Assembly (NCBI RefSeq): GCF_029961145.1
Contig: NZ_JASBRG010000007.1
Span: 1,034,155 to 1,098,154 of the forward strand
Reading direction: 5' to 3'
DNA length: 64,000 nt
Source: Pinibacter soli
GTDB lineage: Bacteria > Bacteroidota > Bacteroidia > Chitinophagales > Chitinophagaceae
Shown here: positions 56,854-64,000 of the stretch, in pieces
How the letters are laid out: each line of letters starts with the position of its first letter
Position numbering within the stretch: the stretch's first letter is position 1
The notes under the pieces: generated by a model
Database searches by the model: none
What the model was told of the DNA's origin: nothing
What the model saw: only the letters and a program-made list of their open reading frames with translations
Position numbers and translations under genes: made by a program

Positions 56854-59040
56854 CTAACTCCTATTTCCTAATTCCTCGTAACTCACTACATACTCCACGC
56901 CTTTTTCCACCGTCATTTCGTACGCTCCATTGCCAACACTTGTAATCGTTCCGTTTTTGCAGGACGGCTTCTTTTTACTTTTGAATTTCAATGTCCCTGT
57001 TCCTTCGTCTGCTTTCACTTTCATTTGCTTTGCACTACAGTACACATTCACCAATCCGTTTGGCGTAGGCACGGTTCCCTCGATCCATTTTAGACCACCG
57101 GTTACAGGCTGTATGGTGTATGTCTTGTACGCCGGAGATGTCGGCTGTACACCTAAATAATATTTTCCAAACAAATAAATCGGACTCGCACCCCATGCAT
57201 GGCAGAGGCTTTTGCCAAACGGTCTTCCATACATGGCATAATGTTCGTCGCCTTTTTTATCCGGATTGTACTCTTCCCAAAAACTGGTTGCTCCATTTTG
57301 CAGCATACCGCCCCAGTAACTTTTAATTTCATTCAGTACATATTGCTGTTCTCCCAATGCACACATTGCTTCCAACTCGTAGAAACGCATATATGGCGTG
57401 GTGATCTTCTGTACTTTATCATTCAGCAATACATTTTGCTTCACTCCCTGTTTTTGAGCTTCTGATAAATAATTAAAGAAGATCGCAAACATATTGGTGT
57501 AGCGTGTTACATTGTCAGTTGGCTGGCCGTTAATGCGACTGTGTACAAACGCTTGCTTGCCATCGTTCCAATAGTAAGAGAATATTTTTCCTTTAAGATC
57601 CGCAGCCAGTTGTCTGTACTGCGCGGCTTTTTTGTCGTGCATCAAGTCGGCGCATAATGACATTGTTTCCAGACTGCGGCAAAGCAACAATTGCTCAAAA
57701 CTTACTTCACCTTTTTTACTTAGGCCATCCGCCCAATCGATGAATATCCAGTCACCGCCTAACCCTTCCATCAAACCATCTTTATTTCTTCTTTGCAAAC
57801 AATAATCCATCATGCTTTGCATGCGAGGATATACCTGCGTGATGAAAGTTTGATCACCAGTGTACAAATAGTAGTCATAAATACCCATGAACCAATAAAA
57901 CGTATAATCCATGATCGTATTGATATGACTGGTTACAGGATCTTTGCCACGAAGCGCCATTAATGTAGAAGTTACAGTTGGCGAATTGAAGAAAGAATAA
58001 TAGTTCATTAAAAAACTCTGATAACCATCGCCGCTCCAAACCCAACGATCACGCTTGATGCCATCGATAAAAAACTCACGCGTATTCAAATGAAACGTAT
58101 AATCAGAAACATCGTAAATCTTGTTCAGCAAAGTATCCGAACATCTGAAAGTTCCACGCTGCGTTACCGGCGCATATTCGTACAACATAGACACTGAATC
58201 AATCGCGAGTGACCCATCGTATTGAATATTCACAAAACGAAATGCCTTTGAAGATGACAACACTGTATCTTTTGAAATTGCGTTGCTAACCTGCAATCTG
58301 TCTAAAGTTTCACAATGATCCGTCGACAACGCTTCTGCTTTTGATTCGCCATAATAAATATTCACTTTGCCATTCCCGCGAAGGCCGTTCAGCTTAACAT
58401 ATCCAAAGGTTTCTTTACCAAAATCGACCAACAATGATTGTCCTTTCTTTTCAACTGATGCAGCATATTGAGGCGTTGTCAGTAGTTCGAAAGAAGATGG
58501 CTTTATCTTCGGATCATTGAAATTTTTGCTGCCTGCCGTCAACCATGCAGTCGCTGCCTGATCTGATGCTTTACCAGTTTCATCGATCCACTCTTTGTCT
58601 TCAAACGTAACCAACCATGAAGCATCTGATACGATCGTTTGCCCTTTTACAAACAGCGCAGGAACAGTAGCCTGGTTAAATATCTTTACGTTGATCCTGT
58701 GTTTACCGGCCGGCACGAAGACCTGTGAAGGGGCACCTTCCTGCATCTTACCATCAATCTTTACATTGTAATTTCCTTCAGTATAAATCTCAACCTGCTC
58801 TGGCTGTGCAAGAGTGAAATCTTTATGAAAATCAACGCACACATAGTGGTTATCCACTTTCCAGAATGGAGGATAAAACGTTCCTCTTTCTGTGCGCCTG
58901 TTTTGCATTTTATTGCTAAGCCATATATCGAAATCTCCGGGATACCATATCCACGTTGCTTCCTGTGCCATCATTGCTTCTGAGCACATTAAGAAACAAG
59001 CGCCGAAAACTATCGCCATTCGTTTGATCATTCTATTCAT
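56854..59040 (-). CDS. GH78 alpha-L-rhamnosidase
   Basis: 728 residues with a signal peptide (to about 25, CSEAMMAQ). N-terminal beta-sandwiches (WIWYPGDFDIWLSNKMQNRR, VDFGKETFGYVKLNGLRGNG) precede the (alpha/alpha)6 catalytic domain with EFFIDGIKRDRWVWSGD, the region of the catalytic acids, plus GDWIFIDWADGL and GATSFWEEYNPDKKGDEHYA. A C-terminal beta-domain follows (YTIQPVTGGLKWIEGTVPTP). It releases terminal L-rhamnose, which the operon at 39-48 kb can use. Its start overlaps the end of the GH141-like gene by 8 bases. Confidence 0.9.
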   Translation of the reverse strand: MNRMIKRMAIVFGACFLMCSEAMMAQEATWIWYPGDFDIWLSNKMQNRRTERGTFYPPFWKVDNHYVCVDFHKDFTLAQPEQVEIYTEGNYNVKIDGKMQEGAPSQVFVPAGKHRINVKIFNQATVPALFVKGQTIVSDASWLVTFEDKEWIDETGKASDQAATAWLTAGSKNFNDPKIKPSSFELLTTPQYAASVEKKGQSLLVDFGKETFGYVKLNGLRGNGKVNIYYGESKAEALSTDHCETLDRLQVSNAISKDTVLSSSKAFRFVNIQYDGSLAIDSVSMLYEYAPVTQRGTFRCSDTLLNKIYDVSDYTFHLNTREFFIDGIKRDRWVWSGDGYQSFLMNYYSFFNSPTVTSTLMALRGKDPVTSHINTIMDYTFYWFMGIYDYYLYTGDQTFITQVYPRMQSMMDYCLQRRNKDGLMEGLGGDWIFIDWADGLSKKGEVSFEQLLLCRSLETMSLCADLMHDKKAAQYRQLAADLKGKIFSYYWNDGKQAFVHSRINGQPTDNVTRYTNMFAIFFNYLSEAQKQGVKQNVLLNDKVQKITTPYMRFYELEAMCALGEQQYVLNEIKSYWGGMLQNGATSFWEEYNPDKKGDEHYAMYGRPFGKSLCHAWGASPIYLFGKYYLGVQPTSPAYKTYTIQPVTGGLKWIEGTVPTPNGLVNVYCSAKQMKVKADEGTGTLKFKSKKKPSCKNGTITSVGNGAYEMTVEKGVEYVVSYEELGNRS

Positions 59041-60907
59041 GTTTTATCGTTTTAAAACCGGGCAACAAACCCGCAGCATTCTTTATTGAATCAGCAACCA
59101 TCGGTCCATTGTTCTCCCATGTATTACCGGGACCGTTTGCATTCGCTAAAAATTTTTCTTTAGGGCACCAGTTATTTTTGACGGTGATGTAAGAAGAGCC
59201 TTCATCAAGATATAAATAGAACCAGTGCTCCGGATCATGTACGTAGGGTGAATAGCCGATACTATCAACGCAATTCTCAGTAATAGAAGTTCCCGGCTGT
59301 GCAGACAAGGTATATATGCCCGCCACATCATACATGTGATTTGCGTAATGATGAATGTAGTTGGCGTGAACACGATTGCTGCGCATGCAGTTCAATGCTT
59401 TTGTCCAACCCCAACCAACACTAATTCCTGTATAGGCAACATTGCAAATTTCGTTGTGCTCGATATTAATGTTTCTCACACAACCCGCAGCAATGCCTAC
59501 GCATCCCCAATCCTCATTGGTAACATCATCAATATAGTTGTTTTCAATTCTATCGTAAGAAGAAATCATTCTTTGATCGTTAGGATCGAAAGGCAAATGC
59601 GTTTCGAAATTTTCAGGCGAGAAAGTACCAACCTGGATGGCGTTGCCACCGATATCTTTAAATACACAACCTTGTACAAGATTTTGACTCGTACCATCAA
59701 TAAGATCTAATCCCGCCGAAGCCATGTGGCGAAAATCACAGTGTTGAAAGAGAATGTTGTTCGCACCGCTGATCTCGTTCCCTGCTGGCGGTCGACCGAT
59801 CCAGCCCTGGTTGTCCAAACCTCTCTTTTCCGGTGTTCCTTTGGGTTTCAGTTTGTATGCATCTAACAAATACATGCCAGCCTGTAACGGCACGTGACCT
59901 TGCAATGAAGGCCGCAACCATGTTGTGTGTTGAAAGCTAATATCTTTAATAATGATGTTAGAAACCTGCCGATCAAGCGAACCTTCCATTTTCATGAGTT
60001 GTTCTAAAACAGGCGCGACAACCTTTGCAGTAGCCATATCCTCTCCTGTTTTCGGCCAGTAATAAACTTTACCGTGGTTTAGATCAAGATACCATTCACC
60101 GGGCTCATCAAGCAATTGAATTGCGTTTGTAAAATAATAAGCACTATTACCATTCTGACCATCCACCACCGCTGATGGCCATGGATGCTCAAAATGAATA
60201 CGACTCTCCGGTTGATAAAAAGTCAATCTGGCTTTATTACCAACGACATCAATACTCTTAACCCGTAATATAGCAGTGGCCCACATTTCGTGCAACACAA
60301 TTTCAATTTGTGCAACATCTTTCGAAACTTTGAATGAAGGCGCTTCCACCCACATCTCTTCTTTCTGTTTGTCAACAGAAAGAATTCGTTTTAAATTATT
60401 ACCATCCACTTCGCGACAACGAACTGCCTTTCTCCCATTTACCCATAGTTGTCTAAACTCAATATTTCTGCCACCAACTTTAGGTATATCAGCTTCCCAA
60501 ACTTTGCCCCTGGCAACAGTCGGCAAACCCTCAACATTTCCTTTCACCTTATTCCATCCTGTAACATTTACACCTCCACTTACAACCGGCTTCTCTTCTG
60601 GTGCGGCCTGAATAAGCAAAGGATGTTCAGGAGTTCCCGAATCCTCAGGCCTTACAAAAATCGGCTCATACAAATTATAAACGCCACCACGCACATTAAT
60701 AATAATGTCTTTCAGCGACGATGTACTATCCAACCTACGCAACTCTCTCGCTTTTCGCAAGGCGATATCAATTGAACCAAATGGTGATTCCTTTGAACCA
60801 TCATTCGCATTTGATCCATTCGGCGCCACCCAAATCACCTGCTGCGAAAATACTTCGCAACAGATCATAAGCGCAGCCAACAAAATTGTATATCTAATCC
60901 AATTCAT
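59033..60907 (-). CDS. Exported right-handed beta-helix protein, GH141-like
   Basis: 624 residues from the ATG at 60907, which opens a signal peptide (MNWIRYTILLAALMICCEVFSQ); a start 24 bases upstream would spoil it. VAPNGSNANDGSKESPFGSIDIAL, GVYNLYEPIFVRPEDSGTPEHP and PVVSGGVNVTGW are the usual opening of GH141-type beta-helix enzymes. Later coils include IIIKDISFQHTTWLRP, NILFQHCDFRHMASAGLDL and GISVGWGWTKALN. GH141 includes an alpha-L-fucosidase of the rhamnogalacturonan II system and xylanases. Activity here is inferred only from fold and neighbours. Overlaps the GH78 gene by 8 bases. Confidence 0.72.
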   Translation of the reverse strand: MNWIRYTILLAALMICCEVFSQQVIWVAPNGSNANDGSKESPFGSIDIALRKARELRRLDSTSSLKDIIINVRGGVYNLYEPIFVRPEDSGTPEHPLLIQAAPEEKPVVSGGVNVTGWNKVKGNVEGLPTVARGKVWEADIPKVGGRNIEFRQLWVNGRKAVRCREVDGNNLKRILSVDKQKEEMWVEAPSFKVSKDVAQIEIVLHEMWATAILRVKSIDVVGNKARLTFYQPESRIHFEHPWPSAVVDGQNGNSAYYFTNAIQLLDEPGEWYLDLNHGKVYYWPKTGEDMATAKVVAPVLEQLMKMEGSLDRQVSNIIIKDISFQHTTWLRPSLQGHVPLQAGMYLLDAYKLKPKGTPEKRGLDNQGWIGRPPAGNEISGANNILFQHCDFRHMASAGLDLIDGTSQNLVQGCVFKDIGGNAIQVGTFSPENFETHLPFDPNDQRMISSYDRIENNYIDDVTNEDWGCVGIAAGCVRNINIEHNEICNVAYTGISVGWGWTKALNCMRSNRVHANYIHHYANHMYDVAGIYTLSAQPGTSITENCVDSIGYSPYVHDPEHWFYLYLDEGSSYITVKNNWCPKEKFLANANGPGNTWENNGPMVADSIKNAAGLLPGFKTIKHE

Positions 60908-60963
60908 ATCCAAAAAATAAAATCCTGTCAATCTTAAAAATCATAACGATCAGTGTTCCTTTT

Positions 60964-61842
60964 CTACTCCTTCTCAAAAACAGACTTCACATACGCCACA
61001 TTCGCGCCATAATTAGCTTTCACATTTCTCGATTGCTTTGCATCACGAGAACGCTCAATGATCAACCAACCGTGCCATTTCATTTTGTCTAACACTTTCT
61101 TCGTTGCGGCTAAATCAACTTGCGGATCGTTTTGCAGCCATACACTGTCTTTGTTTGAGCAATGTATTTGGGCAATATTTTTTGCACCAAGCGTTTGCAA
61201 TTCAGTTGTCAAATCTCTTCCACGCTGATATGCATTCTGGAAGTTGTAAGAAATCTTGATAGCAGGAGAACCAATGTCCTTCAGCAGTTTCAACTGGTCA
61301 GCCGCCGAAATGGAAGTTTCGATCGCAATGATCACGTTTTCTTTCTCAGCGATCTTTGCCACTTCTTTCAAACGCTGCACAACTGTATCACGCACTTGCG
61401 GATGTTCTGTCAAATCAGAATTTGTTCCCAGTGGAAGGAACCCAATCTTCACATTCATCTTTTTCATTGTAGCGATACAATCTCCCACAGCCTTCACTGC
61501 AGTTGGCTTGTGCGCAAATGATTGCGCATAGAAACCCGACATTGACAACGCACAGATCTCTATGTTCAGTTCCTTTATTTTGTCCATGTACATCTGACGA
61601 ATGGAATCATTCGCCAGCGTGTTATCAAATGATTCGCGTTGACCAAGTCCACCCATGTCCACTTCAAGTCCATCAGCATTCAGATCTTTTGCAAGCTGCA
61701 AGGCGCCTGGCTTTTGACGCTTTAATAACATCAGATCTATCAGCCCTACTTTATAGCTGGACTTCTTTGATTGTGCATTCAAGCCCGTTGTTGTCAGCAC
61801 GCATCCAGCTAAGATGACTGCACAAAAGAATTTATATTTCAT
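60964..61842 (-). CDS. Exported sugar phosphate isomerase/epimerase-like TIM barrel
   Basis: 292 residues. Residues 1-24 form an export signal (LTTTGLNAQ; an ILAGC lipobox at C14 is possible but would leave a hydrophobic stretch behind). The rest is an AP endonuclease 2-like xylose isomerase barrel (VGLIDLMLLKRQKPGALQLA, NADGLEVDMGG, EICALSMSGFY, NVIIAIETS, QIHCSNKD, GWLIIERSRD). Metal-binding Glu and His positions look intact. Most relatives act on free or phosphorylated sugars in the cytoplasm, so the export signal is unusual. Substrate unknown. Confidence 0.8.
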   Translation of the reverse strand: MKYKFFCAVILAGCVLTTTGLNAQSKKSSYKVGLIDLMLLKRQKPGALQLAKDLNADGLEVDMGGLGQRESFDNTLANDSIRQMYMDKIKELNIEICALSMSGFYAQSFAHKPTAVKAVGDCIATMKKMNVKIGFLPLGTNSDLTEHPQVRDTVVQRLKEVAKIAEKENVIIAIETSISAADQLKLLKDIGSPAIKISYNFQNAYQRGRDLTTELQTLGAKNIAQIHCSNKDSVWLQNDPQVDLAATKKVLDKMKWHGWLIIERSRDAKQSRNVKANYGANVAYVKSVFEKE

Positions 61843-62033
61843 ATGTCTGTTTTCAGTGTTTTACATTTTCCTTTTGAGACCAACAATTGAATATCTATTA
61901 GACCCCATTGCGTCGTCCCGATTCGATTCCTCATCGGGATTCCGATACGCAGTATAATCGGAACTTCAACTCTTGGTTCTTTATTGAGCACTAGTAAGTC
62001 GCCATGTATTTTCGTGCATTGTTTGGTGCAACA

Positions 62034-62056
62034 GGTCGAATGCGATTCGCACCTAC
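62034..62056. repeat. CGAATGCGATTCG palindrome
   Basis: Arms GGTCGAAT / ATTCGCACC (one bulge) ending CTAC. It shares its core with 39744-39774. A second hairpin (CCTGACTGACT / AGTCGGCAGG, 62089-62112) lies directly downstream of the hydrolase gene end. Confidence 0.65.
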
Positions 62057-62116
62057 GGCACCTCATTTTCAATTTTCAACTTTCCCCGCCTGACTGACTT
62101 CAGTCGGCAGGAACTT

Positions 62117-63499
62117 TCAATTGTTCACAAACATTTTCGCCAACGCATCAAATCCTTTAATTGCGTTTGCCGGCAACTTCTCGCCTTTATCTCCAAACAC
62201 ATACATCGCATTTTCCTTTTCGATCGTCACTTTCGTTTCATCAATCTCACCTGATGCAGTTGTTATTTTTTTCAAATCCAATCCAAAATTACCAGCGATG
62301 AATTTGTACAACGGTGTGCGTTTATTGATTCCGAAATCATGGCCTTCCGTTGGCAGATGTACATTTTGCACCAACGCATCTTTTCCATAAAAGCTATACA
62401 TTCTCTTTAAGTATGGCATTTCAATTTGCGGAACGTGGTCCGTCCAATCCTGTCCGTCGCTTACGACCAACATGGGGCGTGGCGCAGCCATGGCGGCAAT
62501 TTCTACGTTATCGGTTCCCCCACCTGCGAAGTGAATAGGCATGCCGCTTTCGCAAGGGCAACCGCCATACATATAACATGACAGCGACACTACAGGTGCG
62601 CTCAATTTTATTCTGTCATCAAGCGCTGTCATCAACACAGTAAGACTTCCTCCACCAGAACCGCCACTGATCGCTACTCTTGAAGTATCTGCTTCCGGCA
62701 ATGTAAGTATGTAGTCAAGAATGCGAATCGTATTTAACACCTGGATCGTTTGCGCGAGGCTCTTGCGATGATCTTCATACGGAAACTGCAACATTGATTC
62801 TCCCCACGCGAACAGATCATAACTAACGGCAATTGTTCCAAGCCTTGCCAGAGTAGCACATCTGTACTGACAATCCGGACGATAACGGCATGCCTGCCAA
62901 TGTCCGTCGGGACAAAGCACTACCGGAATTTTTCCCTTGATCTTTGCAGGTTTATAAATTGAACCGGCAACATACACGCCCGGCAACATTTCAATGGCGA
63001 AGTTTTCAATAGTGTAATCACCTAATGTTCTTTTATTCGCCAGAATTGTTTTAGATGCAGGCTTTGCTGGCAACGGAGAAATTTCCAACGCTTCGAGCAT
63101 CTGTTGTTTCAATATTGCCTTTCTCTTTTCCCATGTCTCCTTGTCGTTGTATAAAGCAGCCAACTCGTTCAACTTCTTCTGTCCGTCTTCTACGCTCCAG
63201 CGATAGTACTCATACTCTTTCAGCTTGTAGGTTGAATCATTTTCTTTGTTCACCTTCATATCAAATGGCGTCAAGATATTGGCCAGCGTGGCATCCACAT
63301 TCTCCCTGTATCTCCAATCAGCATAGCTAACCCATTTATCGGCCACCATTTTATTATCGAACTTTATTCGCACATTGAATTTTGTCTGCACTTCCTGCAA
63401 AACCTGCTTCAATGGCTTCTTGTATTTTTCGTCGGCATTTTGCTGCGCAAATGTTTGCGAAAAAAACACAAGAAAAAGTATCGTTATTGTTGTGCGCAT
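62117..63499 (-). CDS. Exported STN-domain / alpha-beta hydrolase fusion
   Basis: 460 residues with a signal peptide (to about 19, SQTFAQ). Residues about 25-95 (YKKPLKQVLQEVQTKFNVRI, DATLANILTPFDMKVN, STYKLKEYEYY) look like the short STN/secretin-TonB N-terminal domain usually found in FecA-type receptors. Residues about 150-425 are an alpha/beta hydrolase of the acetyl xylan esterase/Abhydrolase_7 type: LCPDGHWQACRYRPDC, nucleophile S281 in GGSGG (279-283), acid in VVSDGQDWTDH and His in PTEGHDFG. It could de-acetylate or de-methylate pectic glycans. The fusion is unusual. Confidence 0.75.
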   Translation of the reverse strand: MRTTITILFLVFFSQTFAQQNADEKYKKPLKQVLQEVQTKFNVRIKFDNKMVADKWVSYADWRYRENVDATLANILTPFDMKVNKENDSTYKLKEYEYYRWSVEDGQKKLNELAALYNDKETWEKRKAILKQQMLEALEISPLPAKPASKTILANKRTLGDYTIENFAIEMLPGVYVAGSIYKPAKIKGKIPVVLCPDGHWQACRYRPDCQYRCATLARLGTIAVSYDLFAWGESMLQFPYEDHRKSLAQTIQVLNTIRILDYILTLPEADTSRVAISGGSGGGSLTVLMTALDDRIKLSAPVVSLSCYMYGGCPCESGMPIHFAGGGTDNVEIAAMAAPRPMLVVSDGQDWTDHVPQIEMPYLKRMYSFYGKDALVQNVHLPTEGHDFGINKRTPLYKFIAGNFGLDLKKITTASGEIDETKVTIEKENAMYVFGDKGEKLPANAIKGFDALAKMFVNN

Positions 63500-63613
63500 T
63501 GGTCTCTTTTTTGATCAAACATTTTTAATAGTTGAGCATGCAACCCTCAAATTCTTTTTGAATCTTTTATACCCCAAACATCTCACCTCTCATTTTCAAC
63601 TTTCAATTTTCAC

Positions 63614-64000
63614 TTATTTATCGCTCGAATCAATTTCCGATCCTGCCTTCGGCGCTTCATATCCTTTCATTGCCGGCCATTCTCCTTTGATTATTTTTTT
63701 CATCTCAAGTTTAGTAGGATCGATCTTTACGTATTTTATTTTCTTTCTCCTCCATGTGTAAACAATATGCACCATTCCGTCTTTCGATTGTATCACAGAA
63801 GGATAAGAGTATTGACTGATAGGTGAATCTTCCAGTATTGCCGCTGCATACCATGTTTTGCCATCTTTGGACACTGCAACATTCAAAGGTGTTCTTGCGC
63901 CCTTACCATTCTTCAAACTGTCTGCCGGTCTAACATGGTTGTACACCAACAACTGGCGGCCATCCTTTAATGTTACAGCATCAGTCCCCGAGTTGTTATT
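63614..64000 (-). CDS. BNR/sialidase-like protein (5' part beyond the window)
   Basis: The C-terminal 128 residues of an open frame that runs off the window edge. NNSGTDAVTLKDGRQLLVYN, RTPLNVAVSKDGKTWY (an Asp-box, SKDGKTW) and YSYPSVIQSKDGMVHIVYTW are typical of BNR repeat beta-propellers in exo-alpha-sialidase-like proteins of Bacteroidota polysaccharide loci. The visible part ends in a short polar tail. Without the N-terminus the catalytic Arg triad cannot be checked. Many of these are not sialidases. Confidence 0.7.
   Translation of the reverse strand, partial: NNNSGTDAVTLKDGRQLLVYNHVRPADSLKNGKGARTPLNVAVSKDGKTWYAAAILEDSPISQYSYPSVIQSKDGMVHIVYTWRRKKIKYVKIDPTKLEMKKIIKGEWPAMKGYEAPKAGSEIDSSDK

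Overview
The window comes from a Bacteroidota chromosome, most likely a Chitinophagaceae-type glycan degrader. The signs are two SusC/SusD pairs, many Sec and lipoprotein signal peptides on carbohydrate-active enzymes, promoters of the TAnnTTTG type, and an AT-rich intergenic style with many short palindromes. I see no rRNA, tRNA, CRISPR array, transposase or phage gene. Almost the whole window serves pectin breakdown: polygalacturonate and hexuronates on the left (about 4-39 kb), L-rhamnose in the middle (39-50 kb), and a side-chain or rhamnogalacturonan enzyme cluster on the right (50-64 kb).

Layout. 0-3.7 kb: unrelated housekeeping or accessory genes (cut-off pentapeptide-repeat protein, SDR oxidoreductase, AlkA-type DNA glycosylase, exported YVTN beta-propeller protein, small membrane coiled-coil protein). 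4.3-9.6 kb (+): two tagaturonate reductase-like paralogues, a HIT protein and altronate dehydratase, followed by fructose-1,6-bisphosphatase (-). 11-18 kb (-): GH28, GH105, uronate isomerase and a hexuronate MFS transporter, divergent from a LacI-family regulator. 19.5-38.7 kb (-): two parallel modules, each susC-susD-FN3/beta-helix lipoprotein-PL1 pectate lyase; the second ends next to another GH28. Together these genes bind and cut homogalacturonan at the surface, trim oligomers in the periplasm, import galacturonate and carry it through tagaturonate and altronate to 2-keto-3-deoxygluconate. KDG kinase and aldolase, KduI/KduD and UxuA are not in the window.

39.1-48.6 kb (-): rhaT, a rhamnulose-1-phosphate aldolase/lactaldehyde dehydrogenase fusion, rhaM, rhaI, a rhamnulokinase-like kinase and lutABC, divergent from a GntR-family regulator. 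This is a full route from L-rhamnose to dihydroxyacetone phosphate plus lactate and on to pyruvate. 50-64 kb (-): a DUF5703-like glycosidase, Zn-alcohol dehydrogenase, GH2, GH78, a GH141-like beta-helix protein, an exported sugar-isomerase-like protein, an STN/alpha-beta hydrolase fusion and a truncated BNR/sialidase-like protein.

The most notable signal is an 11-base motif, ACGCAATCGTT (one copy ends in AT), found upstream of six pectin transcription units. In three of them its centre lies exactly 51.5 bases from a TAnnATTG promoter element. This looks like the regulon of the adjacent LacI-family protein, and the site lies upstream of the core promoter rather than over it. A second signal is a family of GTAG...CTAC palindromes found only in the right part of the window. 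A third is two terminator-like hairpins sitting only 11-13 bases before a downstream start codon inside operons (before the first PL1 gene and before rhaM).
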